Source of the DNA: Anaerosacchariphilus hominis | Lineage (GTDB): Bacteria > Bacillota > Clostridia > Lachnospirales > Lachnospiraceae | DNA: 64,000 nt | Assembly: GCF_014290175.1 (NCBI RefSeq) | Contig: NZ_JACOOR010000002.1 | Location: 124,001-188,000, forward strand | Direction of reading: 5' to 3' | Shown here: one piece after another, positions 1 to 7,435 of the stretch | Numbering within the stretch: position 1 is the stretch's first letter | Layout of the letters: every line of letters begins with the position of its first letter | Position numbers and translations under genes: made by a program | The notes under the pieces: generated by a model | Database searches by the model: none | What the model saw: only the letters and a program-made list of their open reading frames with translations | What the model was told of the DNA's origin: nothing

Positions 1-1863
1 GGTTCCGCAACCATTGCCACCGGAGCGTCTCTGTTTAAGAAATGTAATGACAAAGAGGGCGTAGTCGTAGCGAACCTGGGAGACGGTTCCATGGGACGTG
101 GCCCCGTATGGGAGGCACTTTCCTTCGCTACCATGGATCAGTACCGGACTCTGTGGGAAGAGGGAAGAAAGGGCGGCCTGCCGCTGATCTTCAATATCAA
201 CAATAACTCCTACGGCATGGGCGGCCAGACCTGCGGCGAGACCATGGGTTACGGCGAACTGGCACGTATGGGCGCAGGCGTAACCGAGAGCCAGCTGCAC
301 GCAGAGCGCGTGGACGGATACAATCCGCTGGCAGTTATCGACGCATACAGAAGAAAGCTTCCGCTGGTAAAGAGCGGCGAGGGCCCGGTATTCCTGGACG
401 TAGTAACCTACCGTCTGCTGGGACACTCCACCTCCGACCAGAACGCATACCGTACCAAAGAGGAGATCGAGGCTTGGAAGGCACAGGATCCCATCGTTAC
501 CTTCCGCAAGGCCATCGTAGACGCCGGCATCGCTGAGGACAGTGAGATCGAAGCGATCTGGGCAAAGACCAAGGAAAGAATGGCACGTATCTGCCGTCTG
601 GCAGCAGACAAAGAGGCTTCTCCGTATCTGGACTTCGACAAGGATCCGGCTATCGTAGAGCGCGTTATGCTGAACAACGGTAAGCAGCGCAGCATGGATA
701 CCAGCAGAACACCGGCTACCACAGGACCCAAGGAGAGCTGCAAGCGTTACAACGATATCCAGAAGAAGATTCGTACCCATTACATCGACGGAACTGAGGT
801 AAGCTCCATGAAGCGTTACAATATCCGTGACGCTATCTTCGAGCCCATGTTCAATAAATATTATGAAGACCCGACACTCATCGCTTACGGCGAGGATGTA
901 CGTGACTGGGGTGGCGCGTTTGCTGTATACAGAGGATTTACCGATGTAATTCCTTACTCCAGACTGTTCAACTCCCCCATTTCCGAGACAGCTATCGTAG
1001 GTACCGGCGTAGGTTATACCATGTGCGGCGGCCGTGCGGTGGTAGAGCTGATGTACGGCGACTTCATCGGATGCTGCGGTGACGAGATCTTCAACCAGAT
1101 GGCAAAATGGCAGGCCATGAGTGCCGGAATCCTGAAAATGCCGTTGATTCTTCGTGTATCCGTAGGTTCCAAGTACGGCGCTCAGCACTCTCAGGACTGG
1201 ACTGCAATGTGCGCTCACGTACCGGGCCTGAAGGTTTGCTTCCCGGCTACCCCGTACGAGGCAAAGGGTCTGATGCAGGCAGCTCTGAACGGAACTGACC
1301 CGGTAGTATTCTTTGAGAGCCAGAGAATCTACGATGTGGGAGAGAAGTTCCACGAGGGCGGCGTTCCCAAGGAAGAGTACGAGATCACCATGGGCGATGT
1401 GGACGTGATCACCACAGGTTCCGATATCACCATCCTGACCGTAGGTGCTACCCTGTACCGTGCTTACGACGCAGTGAAGGAGCTGAAAGAGAAATATGGT
1501 ATCTCCGCAGAGCTTATCAACCTGCACAGCCTGGTACCCCTTGATTACACCAAGATTCTGGAGTCTGTAAAGAAGACCGGAAAGGTAGTTCTCGCTTCTG
1601 ACGCATGCGCAAGAGGCAGCTTCCTGGATGAGGTGGCTAAGAATATCACCACACTTGCGTTCGATTATCTGGATGCACCGCCTGCAGTGGTAGGAGCTCA
1701 GAACTGGATTACACCTCCTTTCGAGTACGACAAGTACTTCTTCCCGCAGAAGGAGTGGATCCTGGATGCGATCAACGAGAAGATTATGCCTCTGAAGGAT
1801 TACAAGCCGGTCACCAACGTAACGGCAGAAGAGGAAATCAGAAAGCTGAAGCTGGGAGTTTAA
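1..1863 (+). CDS. 2-oxoacid dehydrogenase E1, alpha and beta domains fused (5' end outside window)
   Basis: The reading frame is open from base 1, so the gene begins before the window; 620 codons are visible. The thiamine-diphosphate motif starts with GDGS at visible codons 27-30, ahead of the first internal ATG at 91, and ends near NINNNSYGMGG. From about base 808 a second domain begins (GEDVRDWGGAFAVYRGF), which is the E1 beta/transketolase C-terminal fold. In most complexes alpha and beta are separate proteins; here they are one chain. The family decarboxylates a 2-oxoacid (pyruvate, acetoin or a branched-chain acid) and passes the acyl group to lipoyl-E2. The substrate cannot be read from this part. 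A lipoate ligase lies 3.3 kb downstream, which fits. The E2/E3 genes must be upstream or elsewhere. Confidence 0.9.
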   Translation, partial: GSATIATGASLFKKCNDKEGVVVANLGDGSMGRGPVWEALSFATMDQYRTLWEEGRKGGLPLIFNINNNSYGMGGQTCGETMGYGELARMGAGVTESQLHAERVDGYNPLAVIDAYRRKLPLVKSGEGPVFLDVVTYRLLGHSTSDQNAYRTKEEIEAWKAQDPIVTFRKAIVDAGIAEDSEIEAIWAKTKERMARICRLAADKEASPYLDFDKDPAIVERVMLNNGKQRSMDTSRTPATTGPKESCKRYNDIQKKIRTHYIDGTEVSSMKRYNIRDAIFEPMFNKYYEDPTLIAYGEDVRDWGGAFAVYRGFTDVIPYSRLFNSPISETAIVGTGVGYTMCGGRAVVELMYGDFIGCCGDEIFNQMAKWQAMSAGILKMPLILRVSVGSKYGAQHSQDWTAMCAHVPGLKVCFPATPYEAKGLMQAALNGTDPVVFFESQRIYDVGEKFHEGGVPKEEYEITMGDVDVITTGSDITILTVGATLYRAYDAVKELKEKYGISAELINLHSLVPLDYTKILESVKKTGKVVLASDACARGSFLDEVAKNITTLAFDYLDAPPAVVGAQNWITPPFEYDKYFFPQKEWILDAINEKIMPLKDYKPVTNVTAEEEIRKLKLGV

Positions 1864-1896
1864 TACGCACAGAGAACAGAATAAAATGTGAATTTC

Positions 1897-1928
1897 GAGG
1901 GCGTTCCGAATCCGGGACGCCCTCTTTT
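1897..1928 (+). terminator. intrinsic terminator after E1 gene
   Basis: An 11-bp stem (GAGGGCGTTCC with GGGACGCCCTC, one G-T pair) with a five-base loop is followed by five T residues. Confidence 0.85.
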
Positions 1929-1931
1929 TGA

Positions 1932-2055
1932 TCTATAGGAAATACCGTGTTACATTAAAGTGCGAAAGCTATGATTCCTATAGAGCAAAAAGCCCTGCCA
2001 GAGGATCGCACTGCGGCGGAATGGAATAATGTCGCAAATGCGACCCGCCGCAGAA
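1932..2055. repeat. palindromic intergenic repeat, copy 1
   Basis: The left part is an inverted repeat, CTATAGGAA at 1932-1940 and TTCCTATAG at 1976-1984. The core at 2003-2053 folds as a 9-bp stem (CTGCGGCGG at 2011-2019 with CCGCCGCAG at 2045-2053) that encloses a small hairpin (GTCGC, loop AAAT, GCGAC at 2031-2044). The same core recurs almost base for base at 60564-60613. No open frame is conserved between the two copies. It looks like a dispersed structured repeat; its function is unknown. Confidence 0.7.
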
Positions 2056-2094
2056 AAGCATGGCAGAGATTTGCAAGATTTAGCAGGATGCGGC

Positions 2095-2123
2095 TTGTAT
2101 CCCGGAAAGGGGTCATGTATAAT
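2095..2123 (+). promoter_or_regulatory. probable sigma-A promoter for AAA+ ATPase
   Basis: TTGTAT at 2095-2100, a 17-base spacer, then a perfect TATAAT at 2118-2123. It lies 53 bases before the chosen start codon. Confidence 0.6.
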
Positions 2124-2175
2124 AGGCAGTGACAGCCGTGGGAAGCCTGCGGCAGAAAAGAAAAGGAGTAGAACC

Positions 2176-3663
2176 ATGCCTGTATTTGATTTTAACAGCG
2201 CCCCGACGGAAGCAGCCAAGGGGCCGGAGTGTACATATAAAACCTATCGGACCAGCGCGCCGGAGGCCAGCCCGGAGCAGCCCATTCTCCTGCTCAGCAA
2301 TCAGAAGCGCCAGTGGAAGCATCATTCCTGCGGCGTCTTTACGAATCCGAACAAGCGGACAGCCTTTGAGTTCAAGGAAGAGGATGGTAAGTTTACCGCA
2401 GATATTCTGCTGATCGACGCCCGGTTTGTGAGCCTGCTTAAGTGGCTGGGCGAGCACCAGATTCATGTGCGCCTGTCCGGTATGAACCGGGAGGACGGCT
2501 ACGCCGTATACAAGATCCGGGAGACTGCCTTCGGAGGCGGCACCAAGCTTTCTGCCGAGGATGGCTTCCTGCAGTTCATGATCGAGCGGCTTTTTGCCAG
2601 CAACGCCCCCTCAGAGGAGGAAGTGGACGAGGATCGGGAGGAAGTGGGCGATGATATGAAACTGACCAGCCTCCAGAGCATCACAGACTTCATGACCTGC
2701 GCCGGAAGGACCCTGCCGGATAACATCCAGCTCTGGGCCAGAAGAAACCTGGCGGTGGCCCGTTCCCATGAGGTATCGCCCGAGGAAAAGCGTCACGCCC
2801 AGAGAGCCCTGTCTATTATGATGAATATTCAGTGGAAGAGTAATTACTTCGAGGCCATTGACCCGGATGAGGCCAGAAGAATCCTGGATGAAGAGCTCTA
2901 CGGTATGGAACGGGTAAAGCAGCGGATCATTGAGACCATCATCCAGATCAACCGGACCCACACCCTTCCGGCCTACGGCCTTCTGCTGGTGGGACCGGCC
3001 GGAACCGGAAAGTCCCAGATCGCCTATGCGGTGGCCCGGATTCTGAAGCTGCCCTGGACCACCCTGGATATGAGTTCCATCAACGATCCGGAGCAGCTCA
3101 CCGGAAGCTCCCGGGTCTATGCCAACGCCAAGCCGGGCATCATCATGGAAGCCTTTTCCATGGCGGGTGAGTCCAATCTGGTATTCATCATCAATGAGCT
3201 GGATAAGGCCAACGACGGAAAGGGCAACGGCAATCCGGCGGACGTGCTGCTGACCCTGCTGGACAACCTGGGCTTCACGGACAACTATATGGAGTGCATG
3301 GTGCCTACCGTAGGCGTTTACCCCATTGCCACGGCCAACGATAAGAGCCAGATCAGCGCGCCTCTTATGTCCCGGTTCGCGGTCATCGACATTCCCGATT
3401 ACACGGAAGAGGAGAAGAAGGTCATCTTCTCCCGTTTCGCCCTTCCCAAGGTGCTGAAGCGTATGAGCCTCCGGGAAGAGGAGTGTATCGTGACGCCGGA
3501 GGCCCTGAATGCGGTGATCCGGAAGTATGAGGACACGACGGGTATCCGTGACCTGGAGCAGGCAGCGGAGCATATCGCCGCCAACGCCCTGTATCAGATA
3601 GAGGTGAATGGTGTAAAGAAAGTGGTCTTCGACGGAAAGATGATAGAAGAACTGCTGGGATAA
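2176..3663 (+). CDS. Lon-type AAA+ ATPase lacking the Lon protease domain
   Basis: The protein has 495 residues from ATG 2176, which has a good ribosome site (AAAAGGAG). A longer frame from 2029 would start upstream of the promoter and is rejected. Residues 1 to about 230 match no family I recognise and include an acidic stretch (SEEEVDEDREE). From about residue 230 the chain follows the Lon ATPase module: LDEELYGMERVKQRI before Walker A GPAGTGKS (about 273-280), then a GSSRVYANAKPG loop, a Walker B-like FIINELDKA, a sensor segment ATANDK, and TTGIRDLE as sensor 2. The chain ends where Lon's Ser/Lys peptidase would begin. The Walker B aspartate of Lon (DE) is Asn here, while the Glu is kept. 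Role unknown; remodelling without proteolysis is an inference. Confidence 0.8.
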   Translation: MPVFDFNSAPTEAAKGPECTYKTYRTSAPEASPEQPILLLSNQKRQWKHHSCGVFTNPNKRTAFEFKEEDGKFTADILLIDARFVSLLKWLGEHQIHVRLSGMNREDGYAVYKIRETAFGGGTKLSAEDGFLQFMIERLFASNAPSEEEVDEDREEVGDDMKLTSLQSITDFMTCAGRTLPDNIQLWARRNLAVARSHEVSPEEKRHAQRALSIMMNIQWKSNYFEAIDPDEARRILDEELYGMERVKQRIIETIIQINRTHTLPAYGLLLVGPAGTGKSQIAYAVARILKLPWTTLDMSSINDPEQLTGSSRVYANAKPGIIMEAFSMAGESNLVFIINELDKANDGKGNGNPADVLLTLLDNLGFTDNYMECMVPTVGVYPIATANDKSQISAPLMSRFAVIDIPDYTEEEKKVIFSRFALPKVLKRMSLREEECIVTPEALNAVIRKYEDTTGIRDLEQAAEHIAANALYQIEVNGVKKVVFDGKMIEELLG

Positions 3664-3678
3664 TGACAGAAGCAGAGC

Positions 3679-5028
3679 CTAAGGCTCGGCGGGAAGAAGA
3701 TAATTCTTCCTGCCGGGCCTTTTAAAATAGATCCGGTGAAAATAGAGGGACAATAAAAGAGTCATCAATTCTGCCACCGGGATGGCCAGCCAGGCCCCGG
3801 TCACGTCCAGAAAACGGGGTAGAGTCAAAAGAGCCAGCACGATAAAGACGCAGGTGCGTAAAAAGGAGATGATAGCGGATACTTTTCCGTTGGAAAGGGC
3901 GGTAAAAAATCCGGAAGAGGCGATATTAAAGCCGCTGAACAGAAAGTTTACCGAAAAAATGCGGAATCCGGTATCTGCAAGCTGAAAGGTCTCCGGTTCG
4001 TGGGTGAAGACTGACACCAGGGGCGTAGAGAGCAGGATGGCCGCAGCGGTCAAAGCCAGAGAGGAGACTGTCACAAAAAGAAAGCTGGTCCGGTAAATAC
4101 TCCGAAGCTGCCGGTGATTCCGGGCTCCGTACTGAAAGCCCACAATGGGGCTGATTCCGATGGAAAAGCCCAGATAAAAGGCATTGAAAGCGAACTGCCC
4201 GTAGAGCAGAATGGTGATGGCGGCCACACCGGCCTCTCCGGCCAGCTGAAGGAGAATGATATTAAAAAGAAAGGTGATAATGGCGTTGGACAGCTGGGTC
4301 ACCATTTCTGAAGAGCCATTGCAGCAGGCCTGAAGAAGCTCCGGAATATGGAGACGGAGCTTTGTAAAGCGCAGGGTCTTTTTTGTAAAAAAGAAAAAGC
4401 ACAGTCCGGCTGCGGCGGGGACGGACTGCCCAATGCCTGTGGCAAGGGCGGCTCCGGCAATGCCGAGCCCGAAGGTAACGATGAGCACATAGTCCAGAAC
4501 AGCGTTCAGGATCCCGGCTCCGACAGTGAGTACCAGACCAAGGGCCGGCTTTCCGGCAGTGACCAGATAGGACTGGAACATGGTCTGCAGCATACAGGCA
4601 GGGGCAAACAGCAGGGAAACGGACAGATAAGCCTGACAGTCCGTCAGCAGAATGTCTGTGGAACCCAGGAGGCGGCACAGAGGCGTCAGAAATACCTGAG
4701 TCAGAACCAGAAGCAGAAGGCTGACAAAGAGGCCAAGGAGCACAAACTGGGTCAGGCACTCCCGGGCGTCCCGGTCCCGCCCCTCGCCCAAGTACTTGCT
4801 GATGACCGCATTACCGCCGGTGCCCAGCATGGTGGCGATGGCAATGACCACATTAATCACCGGAAATACGATATTCAGGGAGGACAGGGCGTTGCTCCCC
4901 AGAAAACGGGAGATAAAGACGCCGTCCACGATGGTATAGAGAGACATGAAAAGCATCATGACGATAGAGGGAAACGCAAATTTTAAAAGCGCCCAGGGCG
5001 TGAAATGCTGATTGATAGATGTACTCAT
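3679..5028 (-). CDS. MATE family efflux transporter
   Basis: The 449-residue multi-pass membrane protein has the usual length for the family (about 440-460, 12 helices). The N-terminus FAFPSIVMMLFMSLYTIVDG and the following FISRFLGSNALS are typical of DinF/NorM-type MATE proteins, which export drugs or metabolites using a Na+ or H+ gradient. The start ATG has a strong site, AAAGGAGT, eight bases upstream on the minus strand. It is transcribed divergently from lplA and convergently with the AAA+ ATPase gene. The substrate cannot be inferred. The 5' intergenic region shows no obvious operator. Confidence 0.92.
   Translation of the reverse strand: MSTSINQHFTPWALLKFAFPSIVMMLFMSLYTIVDGVFISRFLGSNALSSLNIVFPVINVVIAIATMLGTGGNAVISKYLGEGRDRDARECLTQFVLLGLFVSLLLLVLTQVFLTPLCRLLGSTDILLTDCQAYLSVSLLFAPACMLQTMFQSYLVTAGKPALGLVLTVGAGILNAVLDYVLIVTFGLGIAGAALATGIGQSVPAAAGLCFFFFTKKTLRFTKLRLHIPELLQACCNGSSEMVTQLSNAIITFLFNIILLQLAGEAGVAAITILLYGQFAFNAFYLGFSIGISPIVGFQYGARNHRQLRSIYRTSFLFVTVSSLALTAAAILLSTPLVSVFTHEPETFQLADTGFRIFSVNFLFSGFNIASSGFFTALSNGKVSAIISFLRTCVFIVLALLTLPRFLDVTGAWLAIPVAELMTLLLSLYFHRIYFKRPGRKNYLLPAEP
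3683..3724. terminator. probable bidirectional terminator between convergent genes
   Basis: A 16-bp stem (GGCTCGGCGGGAAGAA with TTCTTCCTGCCGGGCC, two G-T pairs) is followed by TTTT. It lies over the last codons of the MATE gene and just after the ATPase stop. Confidence 0.5.
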
Positions 5029-5114
5029 AAAAACTCCTTTTTCATATGGTAAGGAACAGCATAACGAAAATTCGGAAAAAAATCAAGAAAAATAAGGCGA
5101 AAAAGGGCGGAAAC

Positions 5115-5123
5115 TGCTATAAT
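5115..5123 (+). promoter_or_regulatory. extended -10 promoter for lplA
   Basis: TGC followed by TATAAT gives an extended -10 element 35 bases before the lplA start. No good -35 box is visible at the right distance, which is usual for this promoter type. Confidence 0.55.
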
Positions 5124-5158
5124 GAAAGAAATTATAGACTGAAAAGGAGAGGACAGAT

Positions 5159-6145
5159 ATGAACAACTATTTTGTACAGACTTATACCTGGAATCCATGG
5201 AGAAATCTGGCTGTGGAGAAATACCTGGCGGACAAGATCGAGAAAGGCGACGTGGTATTCTATCTGTGGCAGAATGAGCATACAGTAGTGATCGGACGGA
5301 ATCAGAACGCCATCCGGGAGTGCAAGGCGCAGCTTCTGGAGGAGGAGGGCGGATATCTGGCCCGGCGTACCACAGGAGGCGGAGCCGTATATCACGATCT
5401 GGGGAATCTGAATTTCACCTTCCTGGCTTCCCCGGAGCGCTACGATCTGGAAAAGCAGTTGAAGGTGATTCAGATCGCCTGCCGGAAGTTCGGCGTGGAG
5501 ACTCATTTTTCCGGCCGGAACGACATCATTACCGAGGAGGGATTCAAGTTCTCCGGCAATGCGTTTTCTAAAAACTCCCGTTGCAATATCCAGCACGGAA
5601 CCCTCATGGTCAATGTGGATGTGTCGCAGCTGGGCCGCTATCTGACTCCTTCCAAGGAAAAGATGAAGGCCAAGGGCGTAAAGTCCGTACAGTCCCGGGT
5701 CTGCAACCTGAAAGATCTGAACCCGGAGATCACCACGGATCAGATGCGACAGGCCCTGAAGGAGAGCTTCTTTGAACTCTACGGGGATTTCTCAGAGCTG
5801 GATCCGGCTGCCTTTGAGAATCCGGAGGTACAGGAGACTTATGATCTTTACTCCTCCTGGGACTGGAAGTTTGGCAAGTCCCCCGAGTGCGAGACCTCCT
5901 GCAGCAAGCGCTTCGACTGGGGCGAGGTGGAGGTGTGGCTGCGCCTGAAGAATATGTATATTGAGGAAATCAAGGTATATTCGGACATGCTGGATGTGGA
6001 ACTGCCTGCAAAGATGGAACAGATTTTCCGGGGAAAACGTTTCGATATGGCGGATCTGAGCCTGGAGGAGAGCGGGGCGGACTGTACGCCGGAGCAGCTG
6101 GAAAAGGTGCGTGAGACGGCGGAATGGCTCAGCCACTGCGCATAA
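5159..6145 (+). CDS. lplA: lipoate-protein ligase
   Basis: The 328-residue protein starts at ATG 5159 behind AAAGGAGAGG. It carries the biotin/lipoate ligase fold signature RRTTGGGAVYHD (residues 69-80), followed by GNLNFTF and the lysine segment FKFSGNAF that binds lipoyl-AMP. The C-terminal accessory domain (about 240-328) is present, so the length matches LplA-type ligases that activate and attach free lipoate. It acts in the cytoplasm on E2 and GcvH lipoyl domains. The E1 fusion gene at the left end of the window suggests the local target is a 2-oxoacid dehydrogenase complex. It is a single-gene unit by spacing. Confidence 0.93.
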   Translation: MNNYFVQTYTWNPWRNLAVEKYLADKIEKGDVVFYLWQNEHTVVIGRNQNAIRECKAQLLEEEGGYLARRTTGGGAVYHDLGNLNFTFLASPERYDLEKQLKVIQIACRKFGVETHFSGRNDIITEEGFKFSGNAFSKNSRCNIQHGTLMVNVDVSQLGRYLTPSKEKMKAKGVKSVQSRVCNLKDLNPEITTDQMRQALKESFFELYGDFSELDPAAFENPEVQETYDLYSSWDWKFGKSPECETSCSKRFDWGEVEVWLRLKNMYIEEIKVYSDMLDVELPAKMEQIFRGKRFDMADLSLEESGADCTPEQLEKVRETAEWLSHCA

Positions 6146-6229
6146 AAACCGGTTCTTAAGAAAATCTTACGAAAACATTAAATTTTTGCCCTTGGGAAAA
6201 AAATACTTTTCTTTTTCAAAATCATTGTA

Positions 6230-6235
6230 TATAAT
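6230..6235 (+). promoter_or_regulatory. possible -10 box for mreB
   Basis: TATAAT lies within an AT-rich tract about 118 bases upstream of the mreB start. The candidate -35 (TTTTCT, 17 bases upstream) is poor, so this is tentative. Confidence 0.35.
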
Positions 6236-6352
6236 ATAAGTTACGCAAATAGGTGTTGTACACGGAAGGTGAATAACCACCGGTAAATGTGTAAGACTGA
6301 TAGTATAGAAGATATTGGAAAGAACAGGAAAGTAAGAAAGGGGATTGCGAAA

Positions 6353-7345
6353 ATGGCAGGAATTGATATCGGCATTGACCTTGGTACCGCAAGTATTCTG
6401 GTTTATATAAATGGAAAGGGCGTTGTTCTGAAGGAGCCGTCCGTAGTAGCTTTTGACCGCGACACAAATAAGATTCGCGCCATCGGCGAGGAGGCACGTC
6501 TGATGCTGGGAAGAACTCCGGGCAATATCGTGGCGGTACGTCCGCTGCGTCAGGGCGTTATTTCCGATTATACGGTTACAGAGAAGATGCTGAAGTACTT
6601 TATCCAGAAGGCTACCGGAAAGAGAAGTTTCCGCAGGCCGCGCATCGCTGTATGCGTACCCAGCGGTGTTACTGAAGTGGAGAAGAAAGCGGTAGAGGAT
6701 GCCACCTATCAGGCAGGCGCAAGAGAGGTTCTGATTATCGAGGAGCCCATCGCGGCAGCTATCGGAGCCGGCATCGATATTTCCCGTCCCTGCGGCAATA
6801 TGATCGTAGATATCGGAGGAGGTACCAGCGATATCGCTGTAATTTCTCTGGGAGGCGCTGTAGTCAGCACTTCCGTAAAGGTGGCAGGGGATGATTTCGA
6901 CGAAGCCATCGTTCGTTTTATGCGTAAGAAACATAATCTTCTGATCGGTGAGCGTACCGCAGAGGATATCAAGATCAAAGTGGGAACCTGTTATCCCCGG
7001 GCAGAGGTGGAGCGCATGAGCGTGCGCGGCCGTAACCTGGTAACCGGTCTGCCCAAGTCCGTGGAAGTGACTTCCGAGGACTGCGAGGAGGCGCTGCGCG
7101 AGACCACCATGCAGATCGTGGAGGCAGTGCACAGTGTTCTGGAGAAGACTCCGCCCGAGCTGGCAGCAGATATCGCGGATCGCGGTATCGTACTGACCGG
7201 AGGCGGCGCGCTGCTGCGGGGTCTTGAGGAGCTTCTGGAGGAGAAAACCGGTATCAATACCATGACGGCAGAGGATTCCATGAAGTGCGTGGCCATCGGT
7301 ACAGGCAAGTTCGTGGAATTTATGGCAGGAAACAGAGACGAGTAG
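6353..7345 (+). CDS. mreB: rod-shape actin homologue MreB/Mbl
   Basis: The 331-residue protein starts at ATG 6353 (site AAGAAAGGGG). An in-frame ATG at 6287 is less likely, as it would add 22 non-conserved residues and lacks a comparable ribosome site. Actin-fold phosphate and nucleotide motifs are visible: IDLGTASILVY (residues 8-18), DIGGGTSDIAV (about 154-164) and LTGGGALLRGL near the C-terminus. MreB-type filaments under the membrane guide the cell-wall synthesis machinery, so a rod or ovoid cell is suggested. mreC, mreD and rodA are not adjacent; the gene stands alone between its own leader and a terminator. It could equally be a second paralogue such as Mbl. Confidence 0.9.
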   Translation: MAGIDIGIDLGTASILVYINGKGVVLKEPSVVAFDRDTNKIRAIGEEARLMLGRTPGNIVAVRPLRQGVISDYTVTEKMLKYFIQKATGKRSFRRPRIAVCVPSGVTEVEKKAVEDATYQAGAREVLIIEEPIAAAIGAGIDISRPCGNMIVDIGGGTSDIAVISLGGAVVSTSVKVAGDDFDEAIVRFMRKKHNLLIGERTAEDIKIKVGTCYPRAEVERMSVRGRNLVTGLPKSVEVTSEDCEEALRETTMQIVEAVHSVLEKTPPELAADIADRGIVLTGGGALLRGLEELLEEKTGINTMTAEDSMKCVAIGTGKFVEFMAGNRDE

Positions 7346-7388
7346 CGTCAGGTCTGAGCGTGCTCGTTTCAGAACAGATACAAAAGAG

Positions 7389-7424
7389 GGGCATGGCGGA
7401 CGTGTATCCGTCGTGCCCATTTTT
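7389..7424 (+). terminator. intrinsic terminator after mreB
   Basis: A 12-bp stem (GGGCATGGCGGA with TCCGTCGTGCCC) with a six-base loop is followed by ATTTTTA. It ends 12 bases before recD2. Confidence 0.8.
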
Positions 7425-7435
7425 ATAGGTGCAGG

